A stretch of DNA of 7,030 nucleotides from DATKNA01 sp035541595 (GTDB lineage Bacteria > Actinomycetota > Actinomycetes > Actinomycetales > Kineosporiaceae), in NCBI GenBank assembly GCA_035541595.1, contig DATKNA010000412.1, forward strand, positions 1 through 7,030, written 5' to 3'. Below the pieces are notes generated by a model that ran no database searches, was not told the DNA's origin, and saw nothing but the letters and a program-made list of their open reading frames with translations. Below are positions 1 to 4,090 of this stretch, in pieces; position 1 is the stretch's first letter, and each line of letters starts with the position of its first letter. The position numbers and the translations under genes were made by a program.

Positions 1-671
1 GGAAATCGTCCACGCCGGCCGCGTCGCCGCCGGGTCGGGTCGCCGCGCGACGCCGCGGCCTGGTGCTCGCCGTGCTCGTCGCGGTCACCGCCGCCGCGCT
101 GATCGGCGCGCTGGCCGGCGTCGTCCCCGCCGTCGTCGTTCCGGCGGCGACCGCACTCGTCGCCGGGGACCTCCTCGCCTTGCGGCTGGTCGCGCGGAGG
201 CGGCAGGCGCCCGCCGCCGCGGCGCGCCCGGTCCGCCGGTCGGTCGCACCGGTCCGGCGTGACGCGTGGCCGGCGCGACCGGCGATGCCCGCGTCCGCCG
301 AGGTGGCCGAGGCGCCGCCCCCGGCCGCCGACCAGGCGGAGGTCGCCGAGGCGCTCGCGGGGGCCGTCGCTGCGGACGTGACCGGGACCTGGCCTGCAGC
401 TCCCGCCGCGGCTGCCGACGACGGCACCTGGGTGCCGGTCCCGGTGCCGCCGCCCACCTACACGCTCAAGCCGATGGCCCCCCGCCCCGAGCCGGCCCCG
501 CTGGAGCTGGCGATCGCACCCACCCCCTCGGCGGCCTCGTCCGGTACCGCTCCCGTCCCAGCAGCCGGCGGGTCCGTCGGCCCGACGCCCATGGCGCCCT
601 GGGCGTTCGAGGAGCCCGCGGACGTCGACCTCGACACCGTGCTCGAGCGTCGTCGTGCCGTGAACGGCTGA
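1..671 (+). CDS. Membrane-anchored protein with Pro/Ala-rich tail, SepX/GlpR-like (5' partial)
   Basis: The frame is open from the first full codon at base 3 to TGA at 669-671, so the start probably lies left of the window. A GTG at 63 is possible, but it sits directly after an Arg-rich stretch (ARRRG) and has no clear ribosome binding site, so I treat it as internal. From base 63 the protein has a roughly 45-residue Ala/Val/Leu-rich hydrophobic block that could form two membrane helices, ended by LVARRR. A long low-complexity Pro/Ala/Glu tail follows, then an acidic C-terminus with DLDTVLERRRAVNG. A central helix pair flanked by arginines and a conserved DLD...RRRAV tail are what I recall of the actinobacterial division protein SepX (GlpR in corynebacteria), whose gene is usually next to the gephyrin-like glp/moeA and rimJ. 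Those neighbours would lie left of this window and cannot be seen. The coding call is solid; the family name is an inference from layout and the tail. Confidence 0.75.
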   Translation, partial: KSSTPAASPPGRVAARRRGLVLAVLVAVTAAALIGALAGVVPAVVVPAATALVAGDLLALRLVARRRQAPAAAARPVRRSVAPVRRDAWPARPAMPASAEVAEAPPPAADQAEVAEALAGAVAADVTGTWPAAPAAAADDGTWVPVPVPPPTYTLKPMAPRPEPAPLELAIAPTPSAASSGTAPVPAAGGSVGPTPMAPWAFEEPADVDLDTVLERRRAVNG

Positions 672-715
672 GCTGCGTGTCGCCGGGAACGGGCTCGGAG
701 GTCGGTTGCGCCGGG

Positions 716-724
716 TGCTAACCT
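716..724 (+). promoter_or_regulatory. Probable extended -10 promoter of tRNA-Ala
   Basis: TG-C-TAACCT at 716-724 matches an extended -10 element (TGn plus TANNNT). It lies about 12 bases before the mature tRNA 5' end at 736, which would place the transcription start near 731. No good -35 hexamer is visible at 16-18 bases upstream, as expected if the TG extension compensates. Inferred from sequence alone. Confidence 0.5.
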
Positions 725-735
725 GTCGGGGCCTT

Positions 736-809
736 GGGGCTGTAGCGCAGTCCGGTAGCGCACCTCGTTCGCATCGAGGGGGTCAGGGGTTCAAATCCCC
801 TCAGCTCCA
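736..809 (+). tRNA. tRNA-Ala, anticodon CGC
   Basis: A complete cloverleaf can be folded by eye. The acceptor stem is GGGGCTG (736-742) with CAGCTCC (802-808), which includes the G3:U70 wobble pair that is the alanine identity element. The D stem is GCGC/GCGC (745-748, 758-761). The anticodon stem is CCTCG/CGAGG (763-767, 775-779) around loop TTCGCAT, with anticodon CGC at 770-772. The T stem is AGGGG/CCCCT (785-789, 797-801) with loop TTCAAAT, and the discriminator is A809. The tRNA reads the GCG alanine codon, common in GC-rich genomes. A correct CCA is not encoded (the next bases are CCC), so the end must be added by nucleotidyltransferase. I see no repeat of the tRNA 3' end elsewhere in the window, so there is no sign of an integrated element using it as an attachment site. 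Confidence 0.98.
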
Positions 810-816
810 CCCACCA

Positions 817-850
817 GAGACCGGTTCCCATGATCGGGAACCGGCGTCTC
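817..850 (+). terminator. Hairpin downstream of tRNA-Ala, likely terminator
   Basis: CCGGTTCCC (821-829) pairs perfectly with GGGAACCGG (836-844) across a six-base loop (ATGATC). GAGA at 817-820 can pair with TCTC at 847-850 past a two-base bulge, lengthening the stem. It starts 12 bases after the tRNA. No T-run follows, which is common for terminators of GC-rich actinobacteria. It could also help 3' processing of the tRNA precursor. Confidence 0.65.
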
Positions 851-955
851 AGGGCCCGTCGCCGAGTGCCCGACCGAGGCCAGTGGGGCCTCGCCTGGTC
901 TGCACCCGGTGTCCGCCTCCTGGCTGACGGCGGCCCTCCGGTCCGGCCCGCGAGG

Positions 956-1052
956 ATGATCGCCACACCAGCGGCGTCACGCTCCTCGTGGTCACGACGA
1001 CCTGCAGGATCGGCTCCGACGCCGGTGTCTGTGCCGCTCAGGTGGCGATCAT
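956..1052. repeat. 97-bp imperfect inverted repeat (20-base arms, 17 matches)
   Basis: The left arm (956-975) starts ATGATCGCCAC. The right arm (1033-1052) ends GTGGCGATCAT, its exact 11-base reverse complement. After three mismatched positions the arms match again for six bases (AGCGGC at 970-975 against GCCGCT at 1033-1038). The 57-base interior contains further GTCACG/CGTG-type short complementarities. No obvious target-site duplication flanks it. It could be a folded untranslated RNA, a very small MITE-like element, or a protein-binding array. Confidence 0.55.
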
Positions 1053-1201
1053 GAATGCAGGCGACCCGATCTCCCCTCGTCCCTGCTGCCGATCATGACG
1101 CGCAGCTGCGTGGGCGCGGCCGGTCACGTGCGCCTGGGAGATCCTGCGCCGGCCTCGGCCTGGCCTGCGGCCCGCCTCGCACCCGCTCGGTGACGGCAGC
1201 G

Positions 1202-1223
1202 TCCGCGGACGATCCGCGGACGA
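1202..1223. repeat. Tandem 11-bp repeat TCCGCGGACGA x2, each with a palindrome
   Basis: TCCGCGGACGA occurs twice head to tail (1202-1212 and 1213-1223). Each copy contains the palindrome TCCGCGGA, and the first copy lies within a perfect 12-base palindrome (CGTCCGCGGACG, 1200-1211). The 11-base period is about one helical turn, so both copies would face the same side of the DNA, as operator sites often do. It is about 215 bases upstream of the CHAD gene start. CGATCG follows at 1225, 1244 and 1259. Role as an operator is inferred only. Confidence 0.45.
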
Positions 1224-1435
1224 ACGATCGAGAGGCCGGCCCCCGATCGACCGGGCACCGATCGCCACCGCGCCCGCTTGAGCCCGCGGCCGGTGCCAAC
1301 CACTGCGACGAGCCCGGCCGCTGCCACGGCGCGGTGTCTGGTCGACGAGGCGGGATGCCCAGGCGCCTTCGGGCTAGGTGCGATCGACGCGATCCGGCAC
1401 ACTTGGCCGAGGTCGGTGATGGAGAGAGGAATGCG

Positions 1436-3034
1436 GTGAGTGGCCCTGGAGGTGAGCACGTCTGGGCCGGGCCGGAACCGTCGGCGGTCCCCGCCGCGTT
1501 GAGCGCCCTGGCGAGCACCTTCACGCTGGCGATGGATCGACCGGTCGCCACTCGCCGGGTCTGGCTGGACAGCGCCGACTGGCGGCTGTACCGCAAGGGT
1601 CTGGCGCTGACGGCCACGGCCACCGCGGACAGCGACGAAGCCACCCTCGAGCTCGTCGGCGCAGACGGCGCGACCGTCACCGCGGGGCCTGACACGCTCG
1701 GCTGGCCGCGTCTGCTGGCCGGGCTCCCCGACCAATTGCAGCCCTACCTCGAGCCGGTTCTCGGGGTGCGTGCGCTGCTGCCGGTGGTGCAGGCAACGGG
1801 CACTTCCGTCGTGGGCAGGTTGCTCGACGCCGAGGACAAGACCGTGCTGCGGCTGGTTCATGACCGTCCGGCCACCATCGCCGGGAGCAATGACCGGCTG
1901 CCCGGTCGGCTGTGGCTGATCCCGGTGCGCGGGTATGCCGCGGTCGATGCGCGCGCCGCGCGGATCGTGCAGCGTGCCGGGCTGGTTCGTGAGGACCGCT
2001 GCGGCTATCCGGCGGCGTTGCGCGCTGCGGGGTTGGATCCGGACGCGATCCCACCGCCGGTGATACAGCCCGACCTGCCCGCGGGCGTGGCGGTGGCCAG
2101 GGTGCTGTTGTCCTTCCTCGACGAGATGGAGGCTGTCTGGGACGGCACGGTGAGGGATGTCGACATCGAGTTCCTGCATGACTTCCGGGTCGCGGTGCGA
2201 CGCAGCCGCTCGGCGGTCAAGCTGCTCGGCGACGTCCTGCCGCCTGCCTTGGTCGCCTGGGCGGCACCACAGTTGAAGTGGCTCGGCGACCTCACCACTC
2301 CGTCGCGCGACCTCGACGTCCAGTTGCAGGAGCTCCCGTCCCTGACGACTCGCCTGACCAGCGGCCGGCCCGAGGACCTGGAGCCACTGGTGCTACACCT
2401 GACCAGGCTTCGCACGGGCGAGCGGCGGACGCTGGTCCGCGGCTTGCGGTCGGGGCGGTTCGAGCGGTGGCGCGCCCGATGGCGTGCCTGGTTGGAGGAG
2501 CTGGCCGTCTGGGACGGGCGGCCCCGCGTCGGACCCACCGCGGCGGAGCTCGGCGTGGAACGGCTCGTCGGCACCGATCGCCGCGTGCTCCGCCGCGGCT
2601 CACGGATCACGCCCGGCTCGCCGGCCGAGGACCTGCACGACTTGCGCAAGCGGTGCAAGGAGCTGCGCTACCTGCTGGAGATCTTCACCCCGCTGCTGGA
2701 CCCGGCCGACGCGCGCGGCGCCGTCAAGGAGCTCAAGACGTTGCAGGACGTCCTCGGGACGTTCCAGGACCGCGAGGCCCAGCGCGAGGCGATCTACGCA
2801 CTCGCCACCGACATGATGGCCCGTGGGGACACCTCCGCCCGGACCATGCTGGCCATGGGGGAGATCGCGGCCCGGCTGCTTGAGGACCAGCACTCCGCGC
2901 GTGCGCAGTACGCCGCCAGGTTCGAGCGGTTCGCGCAGCCGTCCGTCCAGCGCCGGATGGCCCGGCTCAAGCGCCCCGACACGAGGCCGACCGAAGCAGC
3001 CACCACCGCCTCGACAACGGGGCCGGCGCGATGA
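1436..3034 (+). CDS. CHAD domain protein with degenerate CYTH-like N-terminus
   Basis: Likely polyphosphate-binding protein of 532 residues. The GTG at 1436 is chosen because a purine-rich GGAGAGAGGA (1421-1430) sits just upstream; the frame is open back to an ATG at 1055, but that extension has no family resemblance. Residues about 20-195 look like a CYTH fold: RRVWLDSADWRLYRKGLAL matches the usual YLDT...RL...GL strand. The N-terminal ExExK motif is absent, so triphosphate hydrolysis is unlikely. Residues about 215-505 form the CHAD domain, a helical bundle with conserved His and basic residues. The first half has LHDFRVAVRRSRS (247-259) and RDLDVQ (291-296); the second has DLHDLRKRCKELRY (399-412). 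These His/Arg/Lys rows line the polyphosphate-binding surface in known CHAD proteins. The tail is short and Pro/Thr/Ala-rich. The stop overlaps the ParA-like ATG by four bases, so the two proteins probably work together. Family call is firm; polyphosphate as ligand is from family knowledge. Confidence 0.92.
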   Translation: MSGPGGEHVWAGPEPSAVPAALSALASTFTLAMDRPVATRRVWLDSADWRLYRKGLALTATATADSDEATLELVGADGATVTAGPDTLGWPRLLAGLPDQLQPYLEPVLGVRALLPVVQATGTSVVGRLLDAEDKTVLRLVHDRPATIAGSNDRLPGRLWLIPVRGYAAVDARAARIVQRAGLVREDRCGYPAALRAAGLDPDAIPPPVIQPDLPAGVAVARVLLSFLDEMEAVWDGTVRDVDIEFLHDFRVAVRRSRSAVKLLGDVLPPALVAWAAPQLKWLGDLTTPSRDLDVQLQELPSLTTRLTSGRPEDLEPLVLHLTRLRTGERRTLVRGLRSGRFERWRARWRAWLEELAVWDGRPRVGPTAAELGVERLVGTDRRVLRRGSRITPGSPAEDLHDLRKRCKELRYLLEIFTPLLDPADARGAVKELKTLQDVLGTFQDREAQREAIYALATDMMARGDTSARTMLAMGEIAARLLEDQHSARAQYAARFERFAQPSVQRRMARLKRPDTRPTEAATTASTTGPAR

Positions 3035-3783
3035 AGGTCGTCGCCACGTACAACATCAAGGGTGGCGTCGGGAAGACGTCGACCGCGGTCAACGTCGGCT
3101 ACCTCGCAGCCCGCGACGGCCTGCGAACGCTGATCTGGGACCTCGATCCGCAGGGCTCGGCCACGTATCTCTTCCGGGTCAAGCCCAAGGTCAAAGGTGG
3201 CGGCAAGGCGCTCCTCGAGGGCAGGCGTACTCTGGACGAGGCGATCAAGGGAACCGATTTCGACCGACTCGATCTCATGCCGGCGGACTTCAGCTACCGC
3301 AATCTCGACCTGGACCTGGACTCCACGAAGCGCCCCACGGAACGGCTCCGCCGCCTGGTCACGCCGCTGCACGACGAATACGACCTCGTCATCCTCGACT
3401 GCCCACCCAGCGTGTCCCTGGTGTCGGAGAACGTCGTCCACGCCTGCGACGTCCTGCTTGTGCCGCTGATCCCGGCGATGCTGTCGGTGCGCACCTTCGA
3501 CCAGCTCGTCGACTTCGTTCACGGAATGCCCGGGCGCAAGCCCCGGGTGATGGCATTCCTGTCGATGGTCGACCTGCGCAAGAAGGCCCACCGCGAGTTC
3601 ACCGAGCGCCTCCCCCAGGAGCGCGCGTCCCTGGTGGCCGAGGTGATCCCGAGCCGGGCGGTGATCGAGCAGATGGCTCAGCAGCGAGCACCCGTTCCGG
3701 AGTTCGCGCCGCACAGCCCCGCGACAGCCGCCTACGAGGCGCTCTGGGCACGGCTGCAGTCCTGCTTGGCCGACACCAGCTGA
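3031..3783 (+). CDS. ParA/MinD-family deviant Walker ATPase (orphan ParA)
   Basis: ATPase of 250 residues that likely cycles between ATP dimers bound to the nucleoid and ADP monomers, to position or segregate a cargo. Residues 10-17, KGGVGKTS, are the deviant Walker A with the signature lysine K10 and catalytic-type K15. DLDPQGSAT (37-45) is the A'/switch I region with D39. YDLVILDCPPS (117-127) is Walker B with D123. RKKAHREF in the C-terminal half is a basic patch that could bind DNA. There is no N-terminal helix-turn-helix extension as in large plasmid ParA proteins, and no ParB gene or parS-like site in the window, so chromosome partition is unlikely to be its job. The ATG at 3031 overlaps the CHAD gene stop (ATGA), with only a weak purine stretch upstream, indicating translation by coupling. 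The CHAD protein is therefore the best candidate for its partner or cargo adaptor. Family certain; cargo inferred. Confidence 0.94.
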   Translation: MKVVATYNIKGGVGKTSTAVNVGYLAARDGLRTLIWDLDPQGSATYLFRVKPKVKGGGKALLEGRRTLDEAIKGTDFDRLDLMPADFSYRNLDLDLDSTKRPTERLRRLVTPLHDEYDLVILDCPPSVSLVSENVVHACDVLLVPLIPAMLSVRTFDQLVDFVHGMPGRKPRVMAFLSMVDLRKKAHREFTERLPQERASLVAEVIPSRAVIEQMAQQRAPVPEFAPHSPATAAYEALWARLQSCLADTS

Positions 3784-4090
3784 TCCGTCCCGCTCCGCCC
3801 TGCGGCGCCACGGAGTTCTCAGCGCGGCGTGCGCCTTCGCCCGCGGCGGCCGGATCCGGCGACTGCCACCCGGCTGAACGCGTGGACCGCCACCCGCGCG
3901 GCCGCACCACCCGCCCAGACGTTCCGCGACCGGTGGGCGGCACGCGGCGGTCGCCGAGGACCAGATCAGGTTGCGAACCCTCTCCACGATCCCCGCGCGG
4001 CTCCTCGTTCGTGTCGGTATGCGCCGCTAGCCTGCCCGCGAGTCGGCAGGACGACGTGGGCGAGTACGGGCTGGGCGTGACGAGGGGACG
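3784..4090. other. GC-rich intergenic spacer with inverted repeats
   Basis: These 307 bases hold no gene I can support. Visible structures are a perfect 12-base palindrome GCCGGATCCGGC (3849-3860), a long-range pair GACCGCC (3885-3891) with GGCGGTC (3946-3952), and inside it CCGCCC (3911-3916) with GGGCGG (3935-3940). The latter two could stack into one folded RNA that ends the CHAD-ParA transcript, but none is followed by a T-run. The right third holds the probable promoter of the SNF2 gene. Confidence 0.5.
4028..4050 (+). promoter_or_regulatory. Possible promoter and overlapping inverted repeat before the SNF2 gene
   Basis: TAGCCT at 4028-4033 fits the TANNNT form of a -10 box and lies about 58 bases before the ATG at 4091. 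No convincing -35 hexamer is seen. An inverted repeat CCTGCC (4031-4036) and GGCAGG (4045-4050), with an eight-base spacer, overlaps the box and the expected start of transcription, so a repressor could act here. Both calls rest on short matches in GC-rich DNA. Confidence 0.3.

Larger units (their letters stand above)
851..1435. other. Intergenic region without a convincing gene; repeats and possible regulatory sites
   Basis: About 585 bases lie between the tRNA hairpin and the CHAD gene. Open frames on both strands here have no recognisable protein content, no good ribosome binding sites and a mixed third-position base use (many CGA, TCA, CCT, GAT and AGA codons) unlike the flanking genes. 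The + frame that runs into the CHAD gene is open back to an ATG at 1055, but I regard that extension as chance. The region holds a second short hairpin (CGAGGCC/GGCCTCG, 875-881 and 887-893), the inverted repeat at 956-1052, the tandem repeat at 1202-1223 and four CGATCG sites. The promoter of the CHAD-ParA operon should lie here, but I cannot point to a clear one. Confidence 0.6.

Noticed and set aside
718..966. Minus-strand frame of 82 codons reading ...VELRGFEPLTPSMRTRCA...
   Set aside because: It is the reverse translation of the tRNA-Ala gene, a well-known source of false protein annotations of the ELRGFEPLTP type.
736..1100. tRNA-Ala as an integration site of a mobile element
   Set aside because: I see no integrase, no direct repeat of the tRNA 3' end, and ordinary chromosomal-type genes downstream.
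1055..1435. N-terminal extension of the CHAD gene from ATG 1055 (would give 659 residues)
   Set aside because: The extra 127 residues are Arg/Pro/Ala-rich with no domain, codon third positions are mixed, and there is a better-placed ribosome binding site before GTG 1436.
2794..3987. Minus-strand frame of 397 codons opposite the CHAD end, ParA and spacer
   Set aside because: It overlaps two well-supported genes, has no recognisable domain and spans an intergenic region; shadow frame.
3031..4090. Chromosomal ParABS partition locus
   Set aside because: No ParB-like gene follows the ATPase and no parS-like palindrome (TGTTTCACGTGAAACA type) is visible; the downstream neighbour is an SNF2 ATPase.
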